Positions 10,982 to 23,005 of a stretch of 64,000 nt of DNA are shown one piece after another. Source of the DNA: Hemerocallis citrina (lineage: Eukaryota; Streptophyta; Magnoliopsida; Asparagales; Asphodelaceae); NCBI GenBank assembly GCA_017893485.1, contig CM030359.1:35013994-35077993 (forward strand), written 5' to 3'. The position numbers and the translations under genes are program-made. The notes under the pieces were generated by a model. That model saw nothing but the letters and a program-made list of their open reading frames with translations. It had not been told where the DNA came from and ran no database searches. Positions within the stretch are counted from its first letter, which is position 1. Each line of letters starts with the position of its first letter.

Positions 10982-11588
10982 TTTCACGCCCCACTTCCGA
11001 AAATACAGAAGTATGGGCACGCAACTAAGGCTTAGCAAATGATATAAGTATACCAACTCATATCATCCATAAGCTGTACAATAGCAGTAAGCTCAATAGC
11101 ATATATAATAATAATAATCACATGAACAATAATTGAATCAATAACCAATACATGAACAAGAACTTCAGGTCAAAATGCACGAGAATGTACAATGCAATAA
11201 ACGGTTCGCTACAACTAGTAGCGACAGGAAAGTAGAGCAATAGCAGTAGCAATTCCATCACGACCGTCTAAAAGTCTGATCATCAAGTCCCTTCGGTATC
11301 TCATTGTTTGTACCTGTATAAACATTAACTAAAAAGAAGGGGGGGTGTCTGTTAGAGCAAGCTTCGGACAGCAAGTATCAACAAGCAGTGAAACAAGGAA
11401 GTACGATACAAGAACACGTGTAAACTTGTAAACTGGAAACAAAAAATATGTAAACATGACTTCAATGTATAATCAAACGGTAACAAGGAATCATGTAACA
11501 GGAAACATATCATGTAAACGGTAATCATGCAATCATGAAAACATGAATCATGTAAACTTGTAAAAGGAATCATGTAACGTGTAAACAT

Positions 11589-14500
11589 TGTAACACCCCG
11601 AATTCCAAATACAACTAAATTCGAGAGTTCTACAGTATCTTTTCACTTCTTTCGTACAATTTTACAAGAAATTTAAAACTTTTATTTCAACAATAGTTAC
11701 ATCAGAGTCTTTTACATCAATAAGCAGCGGAATTAATAAAATACAACAATAATGAATGTACAATTGTTACAACTTTAACATTTAAGTAATCAACAGCATC
11801 ATCAATCATCTTTATATCTTCATGTAACTCCATTTCCTGCATATAAAACTGTGGGCACGTCAGTTGCTTACAACTGACGAAATATTATACACGGCCATCC
11901 TCTCTATGCCGGAGACAGTATAACGATTCTTAAATACTTTAGCAAACACAAACTTGATCACAAACAAAGCTACAAAGGGATTATCCTGTTGATGTCGTGT
12001 TGTGCGGTGCACTTAGTCCTTAATGCAGTTATCTATATTACATGACACTAATGCACACTTGTTCGGATTCTATGCATCCCATACTACATAGGTCCGAGGG
12101 CAAGCCTCTTAATCGTTCTTCATCCTTGTAGGGTTCCATCCCTCGCCATGACTTAATCTACTACTGTAACTACAGTGAGTATCCTAGATGGTCTGTGAGT
12201 ACAAGCACGTGTCCAAGACCCTGGAGGGGAATCCCGCGCCATGTCTTGACTCATCAAGCATGCATTCTGCGGTAATTCAGCCTCCTCCCTGAACACGATC
12301 CTCTTGCAGTCACCAAAACATCCCACAAGCGTGACTAAAGTCCGATCATTCTGAGTTGTGCCCGCGCCATGTCTTGACCCATCAAGCATGCATTCTGCGG
12401 CTCACGCACCCGCACCGTAAACTCTAGTTCTCATACCCGTGTTTTCTCTCACTTTCATTACATCTCCACTATGTATCTATCTGTAATTTCGGCAAGTGTC
12501 ATAGACGTTCCATGATAACAAGCACGTGTCCAAGACCCTGGAGGGGAATCCCGCGCCATGTCTTAACTCATCAAGCATGCATTCTGCGGTAATTCAGCCC
12601 CCTCCCTGAACACGATCCTCTTGCAGTCACCAAACATCCCACAAGCGTCGCCAAGATCCCGATCATTCTGGAGTATTGCCCACGCCATGTCTTGACTCAT
12701 CAAGCATGCATTCTGTGGATCACATCCGCATCGTAGACTCGAGGCTTCCATACTTATGTTTTTCTCTTACTTCCATCACAACTTTACAAAGTTTGTTTTA
12801 AAGAAAATCATCACAACCTAGAGCTAGCTTACCCTACCGGACTTAAATCAACAACAGAGACAGTCAGCCTACCTGGCTACTTCTCAAGAGACGCTCAACC
12901 CTCAACGGTTAGCTCTCAAATCATAAATAATACTGCCGGTCACTAGGGTCTTGCCCAGCCTCTAGATTCCAACAACTATCTCATTCTAGAGATCAACAAT
13001 ATTTCATAATCAATCTCCAATAACATTTCCATTTCTTTTGTTCACAAACTCTTTCTCAAAACCGTTTCTTTTATAATCTCATAACATGAGAACAATTAAA
13101 TCTGATTTCTTTATCAATTCCATCATTCACAACCTTGTGTGCATTTCACAATAAAACTCAATCACATATTAATAATCATAAAATCTCATATTCAACTTAT
13201 TTAACTTTCATTTGTCAAGGATCAAATCCAAACTCAAGAACCAGAAAATAGTTCGGTTCAGTCGACTGGTGGTAGTATCAGTCGACTGTTCCGTGAGTAC
13301 TTTGAACATCAAAAACAACAGTCAGCTCGATCCAGTCGACTGTGAAAGCAGACAGTCGGCTGTTCTACGAGACTTGAAACTTCAGTAATAACACAGTCGG
13401 TTCAGTCGACTGGTGGCAGCATCAGTCGACTGTCCCGCAAATATCTTGAAAACTCAAACATCAAATTTATGGCAACAGCAGTCGACTGTGAAAGCATTCG
13501 GTCGACTGTCCCGCTGATGAAAACCAACTTTTTACACTTACCAGTCGACTGTGGAAGTGAACAGTTGACTGTCAATCACTCAAATTGCAGCATACATATA
13601 ATTTTCGACCTTGTAATTGATTTGTACTTCCATATAAAAATGTAGATCATTTTCAGAAATGTATTCCTTCAAAACAATTTCGTATTTGTTATCAAATTCT
13701 CAAGTTTCTCATTTTTCAATGAAATCCTTAAAATGCATCAAAACACCTATTCAATCCATTTTCCAAATAAGTTGTTTTCTTTTATCCAAATTACTTTACA
13801 AAAATCTTTATACTCGTATGAATAATATTTTGAGGTTAGAATCACACTTCTTTGCTAAATGGCACCGAAAGTCATTTCTCCAAATATTTGTACTATGTCA
13901 ATTACAATTACTATTTCAATCATGCATCATACAATTTGAACTTACCAAATGGCACATATTCTTGCATGCAAATATTCTAACAATCATCATAACACATTTT
14001 GAGCCATAAATTTAACCATTCACATCTATCACAATAGTTAGAATTTAGCAATTAACAACTAGCATGTAGTATCATCATATCAATTCAATTTCAATCAAAT
14101 AAATCATATCTCATCTAGCATGCATTTTCTACTCCTAAATTAGAAAGCATTTAAGAAACACTCACCTAAAATGAAGATTTGTACCCAAATAAACTCCTAG
14201 AATTAGGAGCTCCTAAAGAAAACTCCAATTGCAACTTCCTCGAAATCCGTGCACCAAAGCTAGCCCCACACTCCATTCCAATTTCGGCAAGCATCCATCA
14301 AGAGCATCTCCATCCCCACTCCATATCGGCAACATCAAGAACAAACTCCCATCTTCTTTCATATACACATACCATGTATGTACATATATATATATACATT
14401 AGTATATGTATATAGGCAAGTGGAATGGTGATTAGATGGGGAAATGGACAAGGCTTGCTGGTTTTTGGTTGGTTTTCTTCTCGGCATGGGAAGGAGAGAA

Positions 14501-15408
14501 GGAGGAAAAGAGATGAGAGAATGAGAGACTAAGGGTGCATTTTTATAAGAGAGTGGTAGGGTAGTTAGTATAACTACCTCCCACATGAACACCACTAACC
14601 CATATCAAAAAAAACTTGTAACTTGCTTTTCCTCCTATTTCCAAAATCAAAACTCCAGAATTTCCCTCCTCTCTAATCAGCCCGGTCCCCAAAAATGTGC
14701 ACATCGCACGTGTGCACGTGCACGTGCTTTGTGTACAAAAACAATTTATTTATTCAATCTCTTTAAAACAACTTATTTATATATGTAATAAATATGTAAA
14801 ATTGACTTAAAAATTATACTTTTCATGCACCATAAAATAGACACAAACAATTTCATGAAATTTATTTTGAAAGAATAATACGCTTAAAACACGTGCACCG
14901 AAACGCGTGCGTCGCCCGTAAAATCTCAAAAATACAAAAATTGACTTTATGAACCGAAAAATATTTATAATCAATTGGAATGCAACGAAAAGTATATTTA
15001 ATATACATATTTGATAATATACTCAAACGTACAGAAAACACGTGTATTGCACGTAGAAAGTTTATTTTAATAAAGATTGTCAAAAATTGAATTTTCGTTT
15101 ACAAAACAAATTCAAACATGTTTAGAAAGATAAATAATTGAAGTCCATTGAAAACTTTGCACGTAACGGTGGAATACCCGAAATCGACACGTGCATCGAT
15201 AATACGTAAAAAGCACGTAAAAACTCGAAGATTGAAATCTAGCATTCGAGTTGTCTCAAATGTGATTTTAAGAATATGGGATTTCATAAATAATTGGAAT
15301 TCAAAATACATGTCAAAATGCGTTATGGATATGATCAGTAATAGTACAAAATGCACGTGCGTAACACCCGAGGGCAAAATTGTCATTTAAATTTTGCGGG
15401 GTGTTACA
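11589..15408 (-). mobile_element. 3' LTR of Tekay-A element
   Basis: 3820 bp, reverse complement of the solo LTR at 1102-4880, with ends TGTAACACCCCG (as read on minus) and CGGGGTGTTACA. It contains the five palindrome pairs (13259/13279, 13333/13353, 13403/13423, 13479/13499, 13542/13562) and the 320-bp duplication near 12140-12780. Confidence 0.9.
13259..13571 (-). repeat. Palindrome-pair array in Tekay-A 3' LTR
   Basis: Five pairs of CAGTCGACTG or one-base variants, each pair exactly 20 bp start to start with a variable 10-bp spacer. A further degenerate site (CAGTCAGCTC) lies at about 13319. The pairing matches the array in the solo LTR at 2817-3262. Confidence 0.9.
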
Positions 15409-15424
15409 CTCTCCCCCCCCCTTA
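15409..15424 (-). other. Polypurine tract of Tekay-A element
   Basis: On the minus strand the sequence reads AAGGGGGGGGAGAG directly before the 3' LTR. It is preceded by TTCCGGGGACGGAAC, the usual end-of-pol signature of Tekay/Del elements. It would prime plus-strand DNA synthesis. Confidence 0.75.
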
Positions 15425-16867
15425 AAATAGTTCCGTCCCCGGAACTCACTATGGTAAAGGCTGTATTTTGTACACAGCAGAGAAGGTATCAGTATAACAT
15501 ATAGAAAACTGCAAATATTAAGAAAATATACATAGCATAAAAGTAAGCAATGTGGATGAAATAGATAAAAATCTATTTAAGAAAATTTTTGAGCATCAAA
15601 ATTTCACAAGAACTAAACAAGAAAACTAGGAAAGTAGCATAGGAAAACAAATACGACAATAGAGGATAGTGTATTTTGAAAGGAGTTTACGTACAAAAAT
15701 ACTATTAAGTAAATCATTAGGTAACATGATTGATGAACTTAGTCATTAATGGTGAAATTTATTTCGAAAAACAATGCAATAAAGAAAACATAGTTAATGG
15801 GTACCTTATAAATAGATTCGATACTAAAAATTTATCAAGGTAATAAATGGTAGAAGGTCGCAAATCAAATTGATATTATATGACAAAAATTAGCAATTTA
15901 ATAGTTTGAGAAATATATGAGAAGAAAATATAGTAAAAGTATAGAAGACATAAAATGATCCTGTATACCAATTAATATCATAAAATAATTTGTAAGATAA
16001 TTATATATATACATTTTGAAAATTAGGCATACGTCGAAATACTTTCGAATTATTCGGTAGAGTGAGAAAACCAACTTACAAAAATCATATACTCGCATAG
16101 GCGAAAAACTTATAGGGGTGAAATAATAGCATGATATAAAAATTATAAATGATTTGTAGCAGTAAAACAAGACATCGTAGTAGTAAAACGTACTGTTGAA
16201 AGTAGTGCGAAAACCAATTATATAACAAAGAAAAGTATAGACAATGAAAAAAAATGATTTTGTATATAAATTGATATTATAAAGTAATTTGTAAGGTAAA
16301 TACAATAATCATATATGTATGATAACAATGAAAAAGGCAAAAATCCCAATAATTTCGATTTGTCAAGTAGACCAAGGAATCAGCATACAAAATTATGTAT
16401 ATACGTAGACAGAAATTATAGGGCGAAACAACAACACCATGATCCAAAATTTATAAATGATGTGTTGGACTAAAATAATATATTATGGTAGTAAAAGTAA
16501 TAACAATGCAAAACTAATTATATAGAAGGGAATCATGAATTATAACAGAAGTATAATAAATAAAACTGTTCGGTGAGTAGCTACCGACTTTAAAATAGCA
16601 AAATACAATAAAGTTGTATGAAATACTAACTCACATAAAATACAAAGTACTACAAAGAAGACGGAAAAATAGTTGAGATTAAGCGGTAAATACGCAAGTT
16701 TGATAAATATAGAAATCAGTATAAACAGTATAATGCTAGATTGCAAAATATTATAAAATAGTATAAGCTTGTACAAAATAGAATAGTTGTAAGTGAACAC
16801 CACAGGAAAAACAAGGTAGGGGTCATCTAAGTATAATATTTCCTTCTGGTGTAGGTTCGTCTCACTG

Positions 16868-17047
16868 GTTTCCAACAGCAGACTTGCCTATCTTGATCTC
16901 AAGTTGCATAATTGCTTCTACGATATCCGGTTGCAATTTGCCTTCTGGACATTCGGTTGCAAACTTTGCCTCACCGACTTCCAGTTGCGGTTTGCCTCCA
17001 ATGATGTCTAGTTGCATATTTGCCCTCTCGACATTAAGTTACACCAG
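16868..17047 (-). repeat. 27-bp minisatellite encoding a 9-residue repeat
   Basis: GTTGC anchors fall at 16903, 16930, 16956, 16984 and 17011, with a degenerate one at 17038, so the units are 26-28 bp. On the minus strand, the element's sense, one frame stays open for about 58 codons and repeats a nine-residue pattern (like MQLDIIGGK, PQLEVGEAK, MQLEIKIGK) before a stop at 16868-16870. This may be a remnant of a coding segment. No protein family was recognised. Confidence 0.6.
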
Positions 17048-18070
17048 GGCGGAAGATGGTAAGATGTAATCTTCCATGTATACTTAGATATGGGATGTTT
17101 ATTAAAGTATGGTGTTTATGTTTTAAAAATCAATGATACAAAAAAAGATTTTACCCAACGAAATATCAAAATAGGTGTATAGGATATATCAAACATAGAC
17201 GGTACTAATCAGTAGTTATGAAAAATTATTTATAACACAAAAATAATGTACGATATATGCACATGTTGGAAGTACAAATGAAAACATTAATGATGTAATG
17301 TAGCAAATTAGTGCAATAGACACAAACAATTATACATAAAAATAATAATGTAGTAATTTAAGGATGATGAAATTATATGTATAGTAAGTATCTTGAAATA
17401 CATGAAAATTCAATGGAAAACATATGTAGTAATCAAGAATCTAAAGACAATTAGATGGTAGAGTAAAGTACAAATAGTGAGTATATGCATTATATTAAAG
17501 AAACGAAATTACAAAATTAAGGAATATAACAAATAAAGTAGTAGATAATATGCACTAACAATAATATTGAATGCAGACAATAAATCAAATTAGTATGTTG
17601 TATTTATAAGGATGAAATATTTCAATCTTGTTAAAATATATTGAAGTATATAAGACAATACGAGATAGAGAAAAAATATCGTATCAGAAAATCAAATCAT
17701 GCAAAATGAATACACATAAGCAAAATTCACAAGGGAAATTCAGAATGTAATAATAATTGAAAATAATAGTGGTAGTATAAATTTAACAGAATATATAAAG
17801 TAATAGCAGAAATAGACGGATGAACATAAAGTGACATAAAACACGAAGGACAAAACTTTAAGATTGAGAGACAAAAATAAGTTCAACAAAATCAAGACTA
17901 AGGAAAATAGACAGAATAATAGGCATTGAAATGATTTAATAGTATAGAAAAATATTTATTTGGAAAATATTAAATGTTGAAAAGTACTATGATGAAAATC
18001 TACTGAAAGTAATTTGGGGGGAAAGTGTGTCCATGTGTAAGGTATCATGAATGACGGTTCAAACCAACCA

Positions 18071-18094
18071 TGCTTCCACTGTGCCACTCTGATA
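18071..18094 (-). other. Initiator tRNA-Met 5'-end-like segment (Tekay-A internal)
   Basis: On the minus strand the sequence starts ATCAGAGTGGCACAGTGG and continues GAAGCAT. It matches the 5' 24 nt of plant initiator tRNA-Met except for a few transitions. The A-box region TGGCACAGTGG is close to the Pol III consensus. The segment lies about 270 bp inside the 5' LTR, in the same sense as the tRNA, so it is not a primer-binding complement. No 3' half of a tRNA follows, so it is not a tRNA gene. Confidence 0.6.
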
Positions 18095-18349
18095 CCCAGG
18101 AAAAATGAGCTCGCATACAATCTCAAATCAATGTATACGAGGAGAGCATCATGAATAAATGTAAATTCAATAACAACTTCCATTCATGACCCCAACCATC
18201 CAATAGGGGAAAGGGGGAAGAAAAACATCAGCCTATAGAGCAACACAAATGTAAATCACTTACATTTAAATCTCTATAAACTGAACTCACACTCTAATGT
18301 CCACTTCTAGGGTGTCGTTCCTTATAAATTTGTACTACTTAGAAGCGTG

Positions 18350-18361
18350 GCTCTGATACCA
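18350..18361 (-). other. Primer binding site (initiator tRNA-Met), Tekay-A
   Basis: The minus strand reads TGGTATCAGAGC two bases from the 5' LTR end (18364). This is complementary to the 3' end of plant initiator tRNA-Met, the standard primer of Tekay/Del elements. It fixes the element's orientation as minus. Confidence 0.9.
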
Positions 18362-18806
18362 CTTGTAACACCCTGAATTCCAAATACAACTGAATTCGAG
18401 AGTTCTACAGTATCTTTTCACTTCTTTCGTACAATTTTACAAGGAATTTAAAACTTTTATTTCAACAATAGTTACATCAGAGTCTTTTACATCAATAAGC
18501 AGCGGAATTAATAAAATACAACAATAATGAATGTACAATTGTTACAACTTTAACATTTAAGTAATCAACAGCATCATCAATCATCTTTATATCTTCATGT
18601 AACTCCATTTCCTGCATATAAAACTGTGGGCGCGTCAGTTGCTTACAACTGACGAAATATTATACACGGCCATCCTCTCTATGCCGGAGACAGTATAACG
18701 ATTCTTAAATACTTTAGCAAACACAAACTTGATCACAAACAAAGCTACAAAGGGATTATCCTGTTGAAGTCGTGTTGTGCGGTGCACTTAGTCCTTAATG
18801 CAGTTA

Positions 18807-21636
18807 TGTCACGCCCCGCTTCCCACTATACGGAAATACAGGCACGCAACTGAGGTCCAGCGAATGATATACATCATCGATAAGCTGTACAATTATAAGC
18901 TCAACAAGATATTTATAACACATTTACGCAGTCAAATATAATGATCACATGAGCTGAAAATAAAATAACCATCATCCAGATAATACATCAACATCGGGTC
19001 AAAATGCCCGGGAATACAAGGTGTCATAATTAAAATAATATGATAAGCAGTTCGCTATAACAACTAGATAAAATAGCGACTGAAAGAAAAACAACATGTA
19101 GTAACAAAGCAGCAACGATCATCTAGAGAGTCTGCTCATCTGGTCCATCAGTACCTGTATAATCATTAACTCAAAGAAAAATAGAAAAGTTCCCGTTAGA
19201 GCAAGTTTCGGGCAGCAAGTAGCAACAAGCAGAAAAAAGGGGTAATATAACAAGATATAACATGGAAGAAACAAGAAGTAGAAGTACAAATACAATATGG
19301 AAGTAAGTAAGGAATTGGAACAATATGATCATGTAAGTAATAACTATAACTAGTGTATTCTAGACTTCAAGATAAAAGTAATTGATAACCTAGGCTCAGT
19401 TAATCGATAATCATGTAATCAAGGATCGAGAGTCATGTAATTAAGAGTCATGTAATCAAGAATCATGTAATCAAGAGTCATGCTTAGTGGAAATCTCAAA
19501 TTTATCTGTTTTATTAACTTATCTGATGCACGCAATCCTGTGTCCCATACCACAAGTTCGGTGCATATCAATCATGTGACGTTTAGACTTAAGTAGTGAA
19601 TTCTATAGGATCATGTACTCGGGTCTTCCAGTGATAGTATCAAGACATGTAATCATGAATCATGTAATCGAGAATTATGTAATCAAGAATTGTGTAACCA
19701 AGAATTAAGAATCAAGAATCACTATTTCGGGAAACACAGGCCCCCTTCCGAGTATACTCCCCTATATTGTCCACTATTAAGTCGTACCCTTATAACCCCG
19801 GCTTATTATTCTTTTATAATTAATTATGAACATGCAGTTGGTACGACTAGTAGAACGGTGTAATCAAATAGTTTAGTTAAGGAAAATATCAAGGGCAGTA
19901 ATCATGGACATGAGACGTAAAACGAGTACATGTATCGAGAGTAATTATTATGGAATTATCAAGTGGTATAAAATGCATTCTATCAACCTATTATATATAT
20001 GCAAATTATTATTACAAGAACAATAATACACTCAGTTCATTAAATATGAAAAGTAATGGGTTTATATGCAAAATGTATAGATGAATTTTTAGACAACTTG
20101 ACATATCTTCATTCAAATTCACTTTCCCGTTGTTACAGAAAAGCAAATCCGATTCCGTCAGAGATTCTAGAAATTAGACTCTCTCCCGGTTCCAACGCAT
20201 ATTCACACGATACATTCTAAGGACAGTAGCGATGCGTACAAATTCATTCTTCGCTGGTTTCGATGTCTCGTGCGCATTCTGGAAATTCGGAGTCACAATA
20301 CTAAAACTGCGATATCTCATAATCTATACATCCGATTGAAAAACTATAGGATGTTTCGGATATCTAGACTCGAAGGGCTACGATTTTTATGTAGAAAGTT
20401 TTTCGATCCAGTGTCGGGAACATGGTCAAATTCTCAGTACGAGATGCCGGTTAGTAATCCCGTGCAGGTTCAGAAATTCACAATATGACAGTACTAAAAT
20501 CGCGATATCTCACAATCTATACATCCGATTGAGAAACCGTCAGATGTTCTGGATTCGGGACTCGATGGGCTACGATTTTCATGTAGAAAATCTTCAATCC
20601 AGTATTGGGAGCATGGTCGAATTATTAGTGCAAGGTCAAGAAATTTTAGAGATAGTAAGGTTGAATATTCGATATTCGATAACACGATTCGAAATGTGTT
20701 AACGGTTCACTCTTGAGTTGATATAGTATGAAACAAGTGACTAGAACAGAGTTTGACAATAAAATATGATGATAACTAGACTACTTGCCACGAGTCAAAG
20801 GAAAATGCTTGTACGAGAACAAAAATAGTGTACAAGGTACTTGCCTTATAATGTGACGATTACGGTGGTAGTGTTAACCACGGAAGGAAGCGACGTCGGC
20901 AACGGACGGCGGCACAACGGCGGTAAGAATGGCGGTAAGACGGTAGCTAACGGTAGCAACGGTGAGCGACGACAACAACAAGGTGGCGCGGCGTCGGGTT
21001 ATTTTTCGGGGTTCACGGGATCGTAGAAGCGGAGTCGTTGGCTCGAAGGTGGAATGTGAAGTGGAGCTTGGGCGTTGCTTGCTCTCGGATGTGAAGGAGG
21101 CAGAGGAAGAGAATGAGGAAAAAAAAAAGAAGAATGAGATGTAGATATGTGAAGAGGTGGGGTGTATATATAGAAAGAAAGAAAGAAAGAAGTGAGAGGC
21201 ACAGCATGCATGTATGCATGCATGTGTATTATGTTGGTTGTAGAAAATTGAAAGAGGAGATAGTGACGGAAGGGATAGGAGAGGTGTAGAAAAATCAAAA
21301 GGGGGTAGTTGGCTGTAGAAAAATCAAGGGATAGGTTAGGAAAATAAGAGTGTAGGGTGGTGGAGGTGTAGAAAAATCATCATAGGTTTAGAAAAAATGA
21401 GGAGTTAGGCGTAGAATTAGGTAGGATTAGAATTAGAATTAGGATTAGGATTAGTATTAATCACGGTTTAAAATTTGTATTTAAACTCTAATCGAAAAAT
21501 CACAAAATTATAGAATTGATCAGAAAAATATTCTGGCTTTAGATAAAGAGTCCAAAGAGAAAAATAAAACTGATCTGAAAATTGAAGTACAAAAATTTAC
21601 GTAGTAAAATACGTACTACTGGAACAGGGAGTTACA
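18807..21636 (-). mobile_element. 3' LTR of LOG-carrying element
   Basis: 2830 bp, TGTCACGCCCCG..GGGAGTTACA on plus. By eye it differs from the other LTR at about two dozen positions, mostly transitions, plus a small indel near 21415. Confidence 0.9.
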
Positions 21637-21681
21637 ATCCTACCCACCTTACAAAAAAATTTCGTCCTCGAAATTTACTTA
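21637..21681 (-). other. Polypurine tract and pol-end signature of LOG element
   Basis: On the minus strand AAGGTGGGTAGGAT directly precedes the 3' LTR and is itself preceded by TTTCGAGGACGAAATTT. This is the usual junction of Tekay/Del-type elements. It shows that the backbone of the carrier was once a complete gypsy element. Confidence 0.8.
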
Positions 21682-21816
21682 GGCGAGATATAGGATAGCT
21701 AAGAATGCAATACTCTTCAACTGAGAGTACAACAAAAGATAAAAGAAACAAAGAGTACAAATGCACGAATACAACTAAAGACAAATTGTGCATCCTCAAC
21801 TGGAGGAATCAACAAT

Positions 21817-22542
21817 TTAATGTCTAGGCTCAGAATCTGAACCACCGACATTGCTAACATCCCAGTTCAGCTGAGCCACAAGCTCATCTCGCTCTGGCAC
21901 ATACTCCTCCAATTTTCTGAGTAACTCCTTAGGCGATGGAGCAGAAATTAAGATGCGTCTGGCCTTACTGGATATAAACTCCTCAGCCATAGCTGAATCT
22001 ATGAAGGACAGGAGCGAGTCGTAATATCCATCAACATTTAAAAGTCCCACCGGTTTGCTGTGGATCCCTAGTTGAGCCCAAGTGATCACCTCGAACAATT
22101 CCTCAAGTGTTCCATAACCTCCGGGCAAGGCTATGAAAGCATCAGCAGCTCGAGCCATTTCAGCTTTCCTCTCGTGCATGTTAGAGACAACTCTAACATC
22201 TCCTACAGTTCCCCCAGTAATCTCTTTCGGCATCAGCGACTTGGGAATCACTCCCAACACGTGTCGGCCACCAGTACGAACAACGTCAGAAACCAGGCCC
22301 ATCAATCCTATGCTCCCACCACCGTAGACGAGATCGATATTTCTCTCTACAAGCTCCTTACCGAGCCCGATCGCGGCTTCCTGATAGCTACCTCTTTTGC
22401 CAGAGCTACTGCCACAAAATACACAAATCCTACCAAATCTCGATAAAGATGAAGAAAGCTTCATCTTCTTCCCTGCTTCACTTTCTTCTTCCACCGATTT
22501 CCTCTTCATCCCCGCTACCGATTCTTGATCTCTTCTTTCCAT
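21817..22542 (-). CDS. LOG: LOG-type cytokinin riboside 5'-monophosphate phosphoribohydrolase, retrotransposon-borne
   Basis: LOG enzymes release active cytokinin bases from cytokinin riboside 5'-monophosphates in one step, in cytosol and nucleus. The 241-residue frame is uninterrupted. It has the Rossmann glycine-rich segment GGGSIGLMG (about 74-82), MHERK (122-126) and the signature [10 protein letters not shown] (139-148) with its catalytic Glu and nucleotide-binding Arg context. Typical plant LOGs are about 210-230 residues. This one has an extra N-terminus of about 35 residues with basic clusters KRK (13-15) and KKMK (25-28), a possible bipartite nuclear signal. Internal starts at Met12 or Met27 are possible. 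Plant LOG genes usually have several introns and this has none, so it derives from processed RNA. It lies in element orientation between PBS and PPT. Whether it is expressed or active is unknown. Confidence 0.93.
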   Translation of the reverse strand: MERRDQESVAGMKRKSVEEESEAGKKMKLSSSLSRFGRICVFCGSSSGKRGSYQEAAIGLGKELVERNIDLVYGGGSIGLMGLVSDVVRTGGRHVLGVIPKSLMPKEITGGTVGDVRVVSNMHERKAEMARAADAFIALPGGYGTLEELFEVITWAQLGIHSKPVGLLNVDGYYDSLLSFIDSAMAEEFISSKARRILISAPSPKELLRKLEEYVPERDELVAQLNWDVSNVGGSDSEPRH

Positions 22543-22846
22543 TTGCCAAAAAAATCCGAGCTCCTACTCTCTCTTTCTTTCTTGCTCCCGCCTCTGCTAT
22601 CGGATTCTCACTCTTTCTCTTCACCGAAGCTTGCTCCCGAGTTGCCTTCTTCTTTCTCTTCTTCTCTTTCTACCCCGACCTCTCTCTCTCTTTCTTTCTT
22701 CTCCGACTTCTCTTTCTTTCTTCTTCCTCTTTCTTTCTCTTTTTCTTCTTTCTCTTTTTTCTTTGTTCTTTCTTTGACTTCTCTCTCTCTCTTTCTCTTC
22801 TTTTTATTTCTTCTTCTTCTTGTCTTTTTCTTCATTAATGCACCGC
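22543..22846 (-). other. GA-rich (plus-strand CT-rich) tract upstream of LOG
   Basis: About 300 bases are nearly all purine on the minus strand (GAAAGA, GAAGAA). Long open frames on both strands here arise from this bias and are not genes. The tract may be the original 5' UTR of the captured LOG mRNA or a later expansion. Long GA tracts are common in plant 5' UTRs. Confidence 0.7.
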
Positions 22847-22981
22847 ACCCTATAACCGGCCTATGGCCAATATTTGCACTTTGGCCCCTATCCATTCCAA
22901 ATATAACATCGAACCTTGAGTTGTTGATGACGTTGAAGTTTACTTTGATATTCATTCCACGAATCAATAAGGGACTCTACT

Positions 22982-23005
22982 ACGCTTCCGCTGCGCCACT
23001 CTGAT
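22982..23005 (-). other. Initiator tRNA-Met 5'-end-like segment (LOG element)
   Basis: The minus strand reads ATCAGAGTGGCGCAGCGG then AAGCGT, matching the first 24 nt of plant initiator tRNA-Met without a mismatch as I recall it. It includes the Pol III A box TGGCGCAGCGG. A GGTTCGA B-box-like word follows about 80 nt on (minus strand, near 22912-22918), further than in a real tRNA gene. It lies about 520 bp inside the 5' LTR, in the sense of the tRNA. Confidence 0.65.

Larger units (their letters stand above)
15425..18349 (-). other. Internal region of Tekay-A element, no gag-pol
   Basis: About 2.9 kb of A/T-rich DNA. The longest frames (15898-16305 and 16540-16875, minus) are Phe/Tyr/Ile/Leu-rich translations of AT-rich sequence with no domain and are not called as genes. 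Two features stand out. One is a 27-bp tandem repeat that stays open in element orientation (16868-17047). The other is a tRNA-like segment (18071-18094). The rest shows no similarity that I can recognise. Confidence 0.7.

Noticed and set aside
15898..16875. Phe/Tyr/Leu-rich minus frames resembling membrane proteins
   Set aside because: Composition follows from AT-rich DNA in the Tekay-A interior; no conserved motif or sensible start.
21420..21460. Telomere-like ATTAGG repeats
   Set aside because: The unit is irregular (GAATTAGGATTAGG) and not the plant TTTAGGG; it lies inside an LTR.
22449..23004. Long Ser/Leu/Phe-rich plus-strand frames and a Lys/Glu/Arg-rich minus frame upstream of LOG
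   Set aside because: Both come from one polypyrimidine/polypurine tract; there is no domain and the frames overlap in opposite directions.
22982..23005. Calling a tRNA-Met gene
   Set aside because: Only the 5' third is present; no anticodon arm or matching 3' acceptor strand follows.
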